From positions 124,001 through 188,000 of the forward strand of contig NZ_MUZV01000006.1 in NCBI RefSeq assembly GCF_002000025.1: a DNA stretch of 64,000 nt, given 5' to 3'. This DNA comes from Cognaticolwellia aestuarii. Lineage in GTDB: Bacteria; Pseudomonadota; Gammaproteobacteria; Enterobacterales; Alteromonadaceae. The translations under genes were made by a program, and so were the position numbers. Shown piece by piece: positions 46,057 to 54,396 of the stretch (positions are counted from its first letter, which is position 1; each line of letters begins with the position of its first letter). The notes under the pieces were generated by a model. It saw nothing but the letters and a program-made list of their open reading frames with translations. It was not told the DNA's origin and did not search any database.

Positions 46057-46743
46057 ATTATTCCTTGGTAATAGTTAAATTTTGTTATGTAAAATGTTTA
46101 ATTTAGTTTCACTTAGCTAATTTTTAATCTATTTATTATTTTTTTAAGTGTAATTCGGGTGAAATTAAAACAGAGTTTTCTTACATTTTCATTACAAAAA
46201 TTTACATGCTTGTTTCACGATTTTTTTATTTTTAAATAAAACTCAAAAACCAAACAACCACAACCATAAAATAACAATATAAAACAATAGGATAACGATT
46301 ACATTAAAACAACGGGCAAAATCACTTATAACCTAATTTTAAAAATAACAAAAACTATATAACAAAAAATCATAAAAACAAACCATATGGTCAAGATAAA
46401 ATAAAGTATGATTTTAGTTAAGTTTATAAAGGGCTGTGTTAAATAGAAAAAATTAACCATAAGAACAGATTGTTTAAAATTATCTAAGCTTTGCCATTTA
46501 CGCATTAGAAAACGTATTAAAACAGTGCCTTAAAGACTAATTCAAATTAAACTAGTTGATTTTCATCAAAAATCCATTGATTTAACGTCGATACCGCTAA
46601 TGTTAGCAAGTAAGAGCAGTTGAAAATAATCTTATGTAAGAAGCGCTTTAATGATAATGGAATAAATCCATTAAAATGTAACATCAGCGTAATAGACTAG
46701 CGTTAATTGAAAATAGCTAAATATAAATAGAAAGGTTATTCGT
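46057..46743. promoter_or_regulatory. 687-base AT-rich divergent promoter region of receptor and rutR-like gene
   Basis: This is the most AT-rich long gap in the window and no gene is visible. It contains a degenerate RutR-type site (46379-46394) and a perfect dyad TAATGGA-ATAAA-TCCATTA (46655-46673). The octamer AAGCGCTT lies just before the dyad. Its length suggests several regulators act on the receptor and on the regulator operon. Confidence 0.6.
46379..46394. promoter_or_regulatory. Degenerate RutR-type operator
   Basis: CAAACCATATGGTCAA keeps ACCAnnTGGTCAA of the consensus (11 of 14 fixed positions); only the outer left half is lost. On the minus strand it includes TTGACC, a possible -35 for the receptor gene, whose start is 323 bases away. 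Confidence 0.5.
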
Positions 46744-47376
46744 GTGAGCAACAATACCACCAGTGAAAAGCAAGGCAGCATTCGAGCAAGAAGTGAAGCC
46801 ATTATCTTAGCTTCAGCCCAAAAAGAATTTATTTTACAAGGATATAAAGGTGCAACAGTGCAGTCTATTGCCGACACTGCAGGCCTACCGAAAGCAAATG
46901 TTCTCTACTACTTCAAAAATAAAGAAAATATTTATCATGCAGTATTACAGTTAACCCTTGACACTTGGGATCAAGGAATTGGTGATATTGATAGCAGCGA
47001 CGGCCCTGTTGTTGCCATTGAAAAATTTATAGCCGCAAAAGTAAAAATGTCATTTGAACATCCGCAGGCGTCAAAAATTTATGCCATGGAAATCATTCAA
47101 GGTGCGCTACATTTAAAAGAATTTGCCCGAACTTATTTACGCCAATGGGTGCGCGAAAAGGCAAAATTATTCCAAGTGTGGATTGATAATGGTGAAATGG
47201 TCGATGTCGACCCGGTTAAATTGATTTTCCTAATTTGGTCTTCAACGCAGCATTATGCTGATTTTGAACAACAAATATTAACCATAATGAATCGTGCTGA
47301 TTACGAAGAAGACGATATTACCCAAGTGACTAACTTTTTAACTGATTTTATATTACGCGGTTGTGGCTTAAAATAG
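46744..47376 (+). CDS. TetR-family regulator, RutR-like
   Basis: The 210-residue protein has a TetR helix-turn-helix (about 15-60, ATVQSIADTAGLPKANVLYYF). Its C-terminal ligand domain has HPQASKIYAMEIIQGA and VDPVKLIFLIWSSTQHYADF. The latter closely parallels IDPQHLIFMIWASTQHYADF of E. coli RutR, the uracil/thymine-sensing regulator. The start is GTG, 8 bases after AAAGG. It heads an operon with a secreted nuclease-like enzyme (12 bases on) and alkaline phosphatase. The RutR-type palindromes at deoB, cdd-deoA and upstream of this gene are its probable targets. Confidence 0.88.
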   Translation: MSNNTTSEKQGSIRARSEAIILASAQKEFILQGYKGATVQSIADTAGLPKANVLYYFKNKENIYHAVLQLTLDTWDQGIGDIDSSDGPVVAIEKFIAAKVKMSFEHPQASKIYAMEIIQGALHLKEFARTYLRQWVREKAKLFQVWIDNGEMVDVDPVKLIFLIWSSTQHYADFEQQILTIMNRADYEEDDITQVTNFLTDFILRGCGLK

Positions 47377-47388
47377 GGATCAGATAAA

Positions 47389-48603
47389 ATGAGAATTATC
47401 ACCAAGCTATTAGCAACGTCATTGCTAATCTATTCGGGAATGGCTATGTCAGCAACAACTGAGCACTCTTCACCCAAGCTTCGCATTGCTACGTTCAATG
47501 TCAGTATGGAAGCTTTAAATTACTTGCCAAAAACAAGTAATACCAACGCCAAGGTTAAAGGTGATGAGCTAGCAGTAGCACTAACACAAAATCATCCGCA
47601 AATAAGAAACATTGCCGAGATAATACAGCGTGTCAATCCCGATATAATTTTGCTGAATGAATTTGATGGCAATGATGAAAATCATCAGTCATTAAAGATT
47701 TTTTTATCTCAATATCTAGCTAAAAATCAGCAAGGCAATGCTGGCGTACACTACCCTTATTTTTATCAAGGCCCTGTTAATACCGGTGTAGCCACCGGTT
47801 ATGATCTTAATAATGACGGTAAAAAGGCTCAATTGCCTGGCGATGCCTATGGCTTTGGTCATTTTTCAGGCCACTTTGCCATGGCGCTGTTATCTAAATA
47901 TCCGATTAATGTTGATGAAATTAGAACTTTTCAATTTTTTAAGTGGCGAGATATGCCTAATGCCTTAATACCGATTGACCCCACCACCGAGCAACCTTGG
48001 TATAGCGAACAAGCATGGAACAATTTTAGGTTATCGTCAAAGTCGCACTGGGATATTCCACTTAACGTTAATGGCAATGAGCTCCACATTTTAGCCAGTC
48101 ACCCTACTCCACCAGTATTTGATGGCCCTGAAGATCGCAATGGTAAACGAAACTTTGATGAACTGCGTTTTTGGACTGACTATTTAACGCCAAGTGCTTC
48201 AAGTTATATTTATGATGATAAAAATAACTATGGTGGCTTAGCTAAAAATAAAGCATTTGTGATCCTAGGAGATTTAAATTCTGATGCAGTCGATGGCAAT
48301 TCTATTAAGACAGGTATTCGCCGTTTAACCCAACATCCACGTGTTATCGACCCTAAACCAACAAGCATTGGCGGAAAAGCACACAGAGCAGAAAACCCGA
48401 ATGCTAAATATCATACCGCATTTTGGGGTATGAGAGCTGACTACGTGTTACCAGCCAAAGCACAGCTCAAAGTGCTTGATTCTGGCATTTTCTGGCCGCA
48501 AGTCAATGCGCCTGAATATCGTTTAGTTAAGGACCGTGCTGCGTCATCTGATCATCGCTTAGTTTGGGTCGATGTCGCATTTAAGCATTCAGTAAAAAAA
48601 TAG
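47389..48603 (+). CDS. Secreted endonuclease/exonuclease/phosphatase-family protein
   Basis: A signal peptide (about 1-22, cleavage near MAMSA) exports this 404-residue Mg-dependent hydrolase. The EEP-fold motifs are visible in order: RIATFNVSMEAL, ILLNEFDG (metal Glu), LGDLNSDAVDG (D-x-N) and SSDHRLVWVDV with the catalytic Asp-His. Such enzymes cut DNA, RNA or phosphodiesters; the exact substrate is unknown. Its place between a RutR-like regulator and alkaline phosphatase suggests use of external nucleic acid. Large insertions relative to small exonuclease III proteins are present. Confidence 0.85.
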   Translation: MRIITKLLATSLLIYSGMAMSATTEHSSPKLRIATFNVSMEALNYLPKTSNTNAKVKGDELAVALTQNHPQIRNIAEIIQRVNPDIILLNEFDGNDENHQSLKIFLSQYLAKNQQGNAGVHYPYFYQGPVNTGVATGYDLNNDGKKAQLPGDAYGFGHFSGHFAMALLSKYPINVDEIRTFQFFKWRDMPNALIPIDPTTEQPWYSEQAWNNFRLSSKSHWDIPLNVNGNELHILASHPTPPVFDGPEDRNGKRNFDELRFWTDYLTPSASSYIYDDKNNYGGLAKNKAFVILGDLNSDAVDGNSIKTGIRRLTQHPRVIDPKPTSIGGKAHRAENPNAKYHTAFWGMRADYVLPAKAQLKVLDSGIFWPQVNAPEYRLVKDRAASSDHRLVWVDVAFKHSVKK

Positions 48604-48647
48604 CCGTTTAGCGCTTCAATTACCTTGTATATTTACCGGAAATAAAG

Positions 48648-50054
48648 ATGAAAAAATTCGTACCAACGTTATTAACTAGTTTGATGATCATGTCTTGTAG
48701 CCAATTACAAACTGATAATGCTCAGCAAGCAAGGGCATTATCGCCACATACTGCTGTAAGCGACGCACCTCAAAATATTATTATGATCGTGGGTGATGGT
48801 ATGGGTCCAGCATACACGAGTGCTTATCGCTACTTTCATGATGATCCTAAAACGCAAGCCATAGAAGAAACCGTATTTGATCGCCACCTTGTTGGCAGTA
48901 GCAGCACTTACCCTGCCCGTGTTTCTGGCTATGTTACCGACTCAGCAGCTGGCGCAACTGCGCTTGCTACTGGAACAAAGTCATATAATGGCGCAATTGG
49001 CGTTGATGTGGATAAAAAACCTGTTGAATCCGTACTTGTTTGGGCTAAAAAGCAAGGTAAAAAAACCGGTATGGTAGTGACCTCACAAATCAACCATGCA
49101 ACACCAGCGTCTTATTTAGCACATAACGAAAGTCGAAATAATTACAACCAAATAGCTGATAGTTTCTTACAAGCTGCTGACAATATTGATGTTATTTTTG
49201 GTGGCGGTTGGCAGTACTTTATCCGTGAGGACGTCAACCTCGTCAATGGCTTTAAAGCAAAAGGCTTTAATTATATTGACAGTTATAATCAACTTGCCAG
49301 CCTGAAAAGCGGCGAAAAGGCATTAGGGTTATTTGCTGATAAAGGCTTACCTTGGGCACTTGATGATACTAATTCCCATCGTTTATCGGCCATGACAAAA
49401 ACAGCGATCTCACAGTTAGAAAATGAGCAAGGTTTTTTTATGCTGGTTGAAGCAAGCCAAATCGACTGGGGCGGACACAGTAATGACATTGCTGCGGCCA
49501 TGTCTGAAATGGACGATTTAGCCAAAACCCTTGAGTATTTAGAAGGCTACGTTGAGCAAAACCCGAACACGTTAGTGGTTCTGACCGCAGATCACAGTAC
49601 TGGTGGTTTCACAATTGGTAAAGATGGCGACTACTTATGGCAACCAGATGTGTTACGCAATATGATCATGTCACCGTCAGCTATTGGCAAAGCTTTAGCA
49701 AAAGAAGTACTCATCAAGGCTCAGATCAGTAAAATGCTTAACTTTAACATCACCGATGCTGAATTTGCGCAACTAAATGCAGATAAACAAGCTGGCGAGC
49801 AAGCAATGGCTGAATACAGTGCGTTAAGCACAGCCGATAAAAAACAAGCACGTAAGCCATCATTAGCAAAAGCAATGCACTTAAGCATTAACCACCTTAT
49901 TGATCAACGCACTATCACAGGTTGGACAACGTTTGGTCATACCGGTGTTGATGTCCCTGTTTTTGCTATGGGCAAGCAAAAAGAACTTTTTCAAGGCTTA
50001 AGTGATAACACTGATATTGCCAAGAAGATTTTTCTTCTGCTCGGCAAAAATTAG
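48648..50054 (+). CDS. Alkaline phosphatase (PhoA family), probable lipoprotein
   Basis: This exported phosphomonoesterase has 468 residues. The signal ends in IMSC with Cys17 as a possible lipid-modified residue. Metal site MIVGDGMGPAY (Asp50), the nucleophile Ser99 in TDSAAGATALATG, and VVLTADHSTGGF near the C-terminus are all conserved. It would free phosphate from nucleotides made by the upstream enzyme, yielding nucleosides for import. The gap to the upstream gene is 44 bases, and a terminator follows. I saw no obvious Pho box before the operon. Confidence 0.92.
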   Translation: MKKFVPTLLTSLMIMSCSQLQTDNAQQARALSPHTAVSDAPQNIIMIVGDGMGPAYTSAYRYFHDDPKTQAIEETVFDRHLVGSSSTYPARVSGYVTDSAAGATALATGTKSYNGAIGVDVDKKPVESVLVWAKKQGKKTGMVVTSQINHATPASYLAHNESRNNYNQIADSFLQAADNIDVIFGGGWQYFIREDVNLVNGFKAKGFNYIDSYNQLASLKSGEKALGLFADKGLPWALDDTNSHRLSAMTKTAISQLENEQGFFMLVEASQIDWGGHSNDIAAAMSEMDDLAKTLEYLEGYVEQNPNTLVVLTADHSTGGFTIGKDGDYLWQPDVLRNMIMSPSAIGKALAKEVLIKAQISKMLNFNITDAEFAQLNADKQAGEQAMAEYSALSTADKKQARKPSLAKAMHLSINHLIDQRTITGWTTFGHTGVDVPVFAMGKQKELFQGLSDNTDIAKKIFLLLGKN

Positions 50055-50090
50055 TTCAAAAATAGACCGTACTATAGTGCACCGTTATCA

Positions 50091-50127
50091 AAAAATGCCG
50101 AGTAAGTTAAATCTTACTCGGCATTTT
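50091..50127 (+). terminator. Rho-independent terminator of the rutR-like operon
   Basis: AAAAATGCCGAGTAAG and CTTACTCGGCATTTTT form a perfect 16-bp stem with a 5-6-base loop. It can also work for convergent metC. Confidence 0.95.
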
Positions 50128-50247
50128 TAGTTATTTTCGCCAATTAAGCTATCAATTAAGCACGCAAGTATTTTATTACTTTGCTCAGTACTATAATTGA
50201 TTTAACTTAAGGATATTTCCCGTTTAATGACGTTATTCGTATCTTCA

Positions 50248-51426
50248 CTATGCGTTTAACTCAGCATTAAAACGATCAAAGGCTATCGTTAAATCATCAA
50301 TTAAGTCATCAACATTTTCTAAGCCAACATGTAAACGAATTAATGGAAATTGATAAGGCCAAGTGGTTGCGGTTCGCATGTTATTAACGCTGGAAATACC
50401 TAAAATAAGACTTTCAAAACCGCCCCATGAATAACCCATTTTAAAATGTTTCATACCATCTAAAAAGGCCGTTAACGCGGCTTGGTTCCCCTTGTTGAGT
50501 ACAAATGAGAATAAACCGTTCGAGCCAGTAAAGTCACGTTGAAAAATCTCATGTCCCGGGCAAGACGGTAAAGCCGGATGCAAAATAGTTTCAACTTCTG
50601 GTCGCGTAGATAACCAATTCGCAATTTTCAAGGCACTGGTTTGATGTTGCTGCAAGCGCACATTCAAGGTTCTAATACCGCGCATTGCTAAATACAAATC
50701 ATCTGGTGAGGTGCATTGTCCCATGGTATAGCTACTTTCGCGCAATTGTGGCCAATGCTCAGCTGTTGCCGTTGCAGTACCCAGCATAACATCTGAATGG
50801 CCAACTATATATTTAGTCGCTGCTTGTATTGAAACATCTACGCCATAATCGAAGGGCTGAAAATTCACCCCTGCTGACCAAGTATTATCTAACATCACGA
50901 TGCAATCATGACGATGAGCGACTTCAGCAATCGCCGGTACGTCTTGAACTTCCATGGTAATAGAGCCTGGTGACTCTAAAAAAACTAATCGTGTGTTTGG
51001 CTTAATAAGTGCTTCAATATTTCTCCCCATAAGAGGATCGTAATAAGTCGTTTCAATACCCAGTTTAGCCAGTACTTTATCGCAATAATCACGGGTAGGT
51101 TCATAGGCGGTATCGACCATTAAAATGTGGTCGCCTGTTTTAACGAACGCTAAAATAGCATTAGTTATTGCAGCGGTACCTGATGGATAGAGTGCACAAC
51201 CCGCACCGCCTTCAAGCTCGGTCATCGCATCGCTAAAGGCAAATGACGTTGACGTACCTCTTCGACCATAAAACAACACCTGATTGGTTTTATTTGCTGT
51301 GGCATGCTTCATTTCTTTAACAGAGTTAAATACCACTGTCGAGGCACGCTCTACTGGCGGATTAACAACACCGCGTGTCCATTGACTTTTACGACCGGCA
51401 TTAATGAGTTTGGTTTCTTTTTTCAT
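50248..51426 (-). CDS. metC: Cystathionine beta-lyase
   Basis: This PLP enzyme of methionine synthesis splits cystathionine to homocysteine, pyruvate and ammonia. I start at ATG 51426 (392 residues, beginning MKKETKLINAGR like homologues); the longer frame uses a TTG. ALYPSGTAAITNAILAFV, MLDNTWSAG and the PLP-lysine region AATKYIVGHSDVMLGT are present. YGRRGTSTSFAF near residue 60 favours MetC over MetB. A two-unit MetJ-like box lies 36 bases upstream, so repression by MetJ with S-adenosylmethionine is likely. Confidence 0.92.
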   Translation of the reverse strand: MKKETKLINAGRKSQWTRGVVNPPVERASTVVFNSVKEMKHATANKTNQVLFYGRRGTSTSFAFSDAMTELEGGAGCALYPSGTAAITNAILAFVKTGDHILMVDTAYEPTRDYCDKVLAKLGIETTYYDPLMGRNIEALIKPNTRLVFLESPGSITMEVQDVPAIAEVAHRHDCIVMLDNTWSAGVNFQPFDYGVDVSIQAATKYIVGHSDVMLGTATATAEHWPQLRESSYTMGQCTSPDDLYLAMRGIRTLNVRLQQHQTSALKIANWLSTRPEVETILHPALPSCPGHEIFQRDFTGSNGLFSFVLNKGNQAALTAFLDGMKHFKMGYSWGGFESLILGISSVNNMRTATTWPYQFPLIRLHVGLENVDDLIDDLTIAFDRFNAELNA

Positions 51427-51461
51427 CTCTAGTTTACATCCCACAGTCAATATTAAATTAT

Positions 51462-51477
51462 AGCTATCTAGCCATCT
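51462..51477. promoter_or_regulatory. Candidate MetJ box upstream of metC
   Basis: On the minus strand two adjacent octamers read AGATGGCT AGATAGCT. They fit tandem AGACGTCT at 6 and 5 of 8 positions. Position (36 bases before the metC ATG) and gene function agree with MetJ control, but the match is imperfect. Confidence 0.5.
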
Positions 51478-51859
51478 ATAATATTTATAACGTGAATTAC
51501 TGACAGAAGCACGATTTATTTTGACATATCTTAGAGACAGTTGATCTTTCGAATTTGTTTTTGTAGCTATTTTTTGTCTACCTATACAAGACAGAGCCTT
51601 TTCTGGGGGCTATTTCACCTAAAAAGGCGATAGCACAGTAAAAAAATAAACAAACCTTGCACGAAAGATCAGGCTAAAAGCGCTGTATGACTTGTTGTGT
51701 AGTGTTTGCTTAGAATGACTAGGTTATGCACAACTCGTCGCGACTAACATGCTTTTATCTGCAATAAACTACAATCACGAAAAAGCAACAGCACTAAGTA
51801 ATGTAATTTATTAATCGGTAAAAAAACAATAAGGGGGTAACTGTCGTTTACTTTAGACT
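51478..51859. other. Gap between metC and polB, no gene seen
   Basis: About 380 bases of unremarkable AT-rich sequence. It holds the upstream part of the metC promoter and the 3' region of polB. No terminator-like hairpin, RNA gene or reading frame with a ribosome site could be recognised. Confidence 0.5.
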
Positions 51860-54313
51860 TTAACGTTCAAATAAACTCATTTGGCTATTGGTGATTTCAT
51901 CAAAACTAGTATTGATAAATGGTAGTATGGCATCGGCTACTGCCATTAACTGTCGATCGATATACAGTTGATAATCTAGCGGCGCGCTCTGACATCCCCT
52001 AGCTTGTGGGCCATTAACCGTCATCACATATTCGATCCAGCCTTTATTTTGGTATTTAAGTGGCTTACCCTGGCGCTGATATATTTCATCAGCAAGTCTT
52101 GCTGCTCTCACATGTGGCGGTACATTTTTAACATAATGCTCGAGCTTTCTGCGTAAGCGTTTACGATAATACAGTAGATCATCGTGCTTGCCCGCTAACG
52201 TATCAGCCACCATTTGTTTAATATATTCAGCAACAGGCTGACGATTAAACACTTTTAAATACAATGCACGTTGAAATTGTTTCGCAAGTTCAGTCCAGTC
52301 GGTACGAACACTCTCTAAGCCTTTAAATATCAACTGTTGTTCATCACCCTTTTGCACTAAGCCGGCATAGCGTTTCTTCGTGCCGACATCTTGGCCACGA
52401 ATGGTTGGCATTAAGAATTGACTAAAATGAGTTTCAAATTCAATTTCAAGCTCACTTGTTATGGCGAATTCTTCCTTCAACCTTTGTTGCCACTTGCGAT
52501 TAATATCATCTTGTAAACTTTTACCAAGCGCCCTACTATTTACATCACTTTCATCATTACCCACATGAACAAATATCGAATCTGTATCGCCATAAATCAC
52601 TTGATAGCCTTTTGCTTCTATCCACGCTTTAGTCATTTTTAATATGCTATGGCTTCTTTTGGTGATTGACCCAGATAAACGCGGATCAAAGAAGCGGCAA
52701 CCGGTTGAACCTAAGACACCATAAAATGAGTTCATAATAATCTTTATTGCTTGTGATAAAGCGGCGTTTTTATCTTGCTTGGCGATATCGCGTTCTTTCC
52801 ACAAGCCATTGATAATATCCGGCAGAAAGTGCTGTTCTCGAGAGAAATAAGCACCATCAAAGCCCTCAATCGCTGTTTCTGGCGACTTTAGCCCTTCTAT
52901 CAATCCCATAGGGTCAATATTAAAACTACGAATAATACTCGGGTATAGACTTTTAAAATCTAGCACCAATACATTTTGATAAAGCCCCGGTGTAGAATCC
53001 ATCACAAAACCGCCGGGTGACTCAAAACCTTGATCGCCATCTCCCATGTTTGGTGCAACATAACCACTTCTATGAAGCTTTGGCAGATATAAATTAGTAA
53101 AGGCTGCCACTGAGCCACCAACGCGATCTATAGCTAAACCGGTTAATTGCGCGCGCAGCATGGCAAACTCTAATAATTGCGTGTGCTGAAAAATTAATAA
53201 CACTAAACGGCAATCTTCTAGGTTATACCTTGCCAACGCAGTTTTATCATGATGAAAATTATTGGTAATTTCTTGCACTCGATTATCAACATCAGTAACT
53301 TTTTTTCCGATACCTAATAAGGTATTAGCAACATTATCGAGTGAGAAGCTCGGGAAATTGTAAGTAGCGGTTTTAAGCAAATCGATACCATCAAGCACCA
53401 CACGGCCCGCTATTTCAACAAACTGTTGTTCACTGGTTTTATTTCTTCGCCAATAAGGTGTGCTACTGTCACGACCAACCGTAAACTTAACACCATGTAA
53501 GTCATAGCGTTTTTGTAATAAATCAAAGTCAAAGTTAATAACATTCCAACCGATAATAATATCGGGGTCATGGTCACTGAACCAAAGTAATAAACTGTTT
53601 AATAATTGTTTTTCATCTGCTTGCCAAACAATGTCGACATCAGTAGTTTTTGCTTGTTCACAAGCAATTTCTTGTTGATCCGCAATCATCAATACTTGTT
53701 GACAATGCTCGCTATATAAGCCGATAGAATACAACTCTCCTGACATTGAGCATTCGATATCAAGCGATACCGTTGTTAAAACAATATCTTTTTGTAGGGA
53801 TTTATCTACCCGTTTACATTTTACCTGTTCAAAACGGCGATAATAATGATTATCCGTTAATGATAAACTGGCTTGTTTGCCGGCAAAAGTAATATCAGCG
53901 GTAATAAAACGCTCCATTAAAAAACGATCGTCAGGCCTAATATCATCCTCATAGCACTTAATACCCAGTTGTTTTAAAAGCTCTCGCGCTTGGTAAAACT
54001 CACGTAACGTTAAAAAGTAAAGGGCAACTACATTCGCTTGATTAAAAGCCTTTAATGCCAGCGGCTTAATTTCATCAAGGTGAATAGCGTGTTGAGTTAA
54101 AATACTTTCGGCTTGTTGCGCTGATGTTTGTTCAACAAAAAAAACCGCGCGTTCATTACTAACAATAAGTTGTGCTGGCCCTGTTGGGGTTTTTAACCAC
54201 AAGCAAATTTCAATATGGTTATTGCGGTCTCTCGCACTTCGGGTCAGCAAAAAGCCCCGCATAGCAGCGGGTAATTGTCTAGATTCAATGAATTGTTCTG
54301 GAGAAATTTGCAT
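51860..54313 (-). CDS. polB: DNA polymerase II
   Basis: Pol II is the SOS-induced B-family polymerase with proofreading that restarts damaged forks. Its 817 residues carry the exonuclease motif SLDIECSMSGELYSIGLYS near residue 185 and IIGWNVINFDFDLL (Exo II). Polymerase motifs are DFKSLYPSIIRSFNIDP (A), IMNSFYGVLG (B) and YGDTDSIF (C, catalytic Asp pair). It lies divergent from dinG, with a LexA box in the 83-base gap, 27 bases before its start codon. Confidence 0.97.
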   Translation of the reverse strand: MQISPEQFIESRQLPAAMRGFLLTRSARDRNNHIEICLWLKTPTGPAQLIVSNERAVFFVEQTSAQQAESILTQHAIHLDEIKPLALKAFNQANVVALYFLTLREFYQARELLKQLGIKCYEDDIRPDDRFLMERFITADITFAGKQASLSLTDNHYYRRFEQVKCKRVDKSLQKDIVLTTVSLDIECSMSGELYSIGLYSEHCQQVLMIADQQEIACEQAKTTDVDIVWQADEKQLLNSLLLWFSDHDPDIIIGWNVINFDFDLLQKRYDLHGVKFTVGRDSSTPYWRRNKTSEQQFVEIAGRVVLDGIDLLKTATYNFPSFSLDNVANTLLGIGKKVTDVDNRVQEITNNFHHDKTALARYNLEDCRLVLLIFQHTQLLEFAMLRAQLTGLAIDRVGGSVAAFTNLYLPKLHRSGYVAPNMGDGDQGFESPGGFVMDSTPGLYQNVLVLDFKSLYPSIIRSFNIDPMGLIEGLKSPETAIEGFDGAYFSREQHFLPDIINGLWKERDIAKQDKNAALSQAIKIIMNSFYGVLGSTGCRFFDPRLSGSITKRSHSILKMTKAWIEAKGYQVIYGDTDSIFVHVGNDESDVNSRALGKSLQDDINRKWQQRLKEEFAITSELEIEFETHFSQFLMPTIRGQDVGTKKRYAGLVQKGDEQQLIFKGLESVRTDWTELAKQFQRALYLKVFNRQPVAEYIKQMVADTLAGKHDDLLYYRKRLRRKLEHYVKNVPPHVRAARLADEIYQRQGKPLKYQNKGWIEYVMTVNGPQARGCQSAPLDYQLYIDRQLMAVADAILPFINTSFDEITNSQMSLFER

Positions 54314-54339
54314 TAATGGTTCTAATTGTTGACGGTAAA

Positions 54340-54355
54340 CTGTTAATATATACAG
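54340..54355. promoter_or_regulatory. LexA (SOS) box shared by polB and dinG
   Basis: CTGTTAATATATACAG keeps the invariant CTGT-N8-ACAG of the gammaproteobacterial LexA operator with an AT-rich core. It is 27 bases from polB and 42 bases from dinG start codons. Both genes are SOS genes in E. coli, where they are not neighbours. Confidence 0.9.
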
Positions 54356-54396
54356 CAGTGTAAATCATCTATTGTCGATAGGAAACTACAGCGCCA

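Noticed and set aside
48648-48700. Control of alkaline phosphatase by a local Pho box
   Set aside because: The 44-base gap before the gene and the long gap before the operon show no tandem CTGTCAT-like repeats that I can see.
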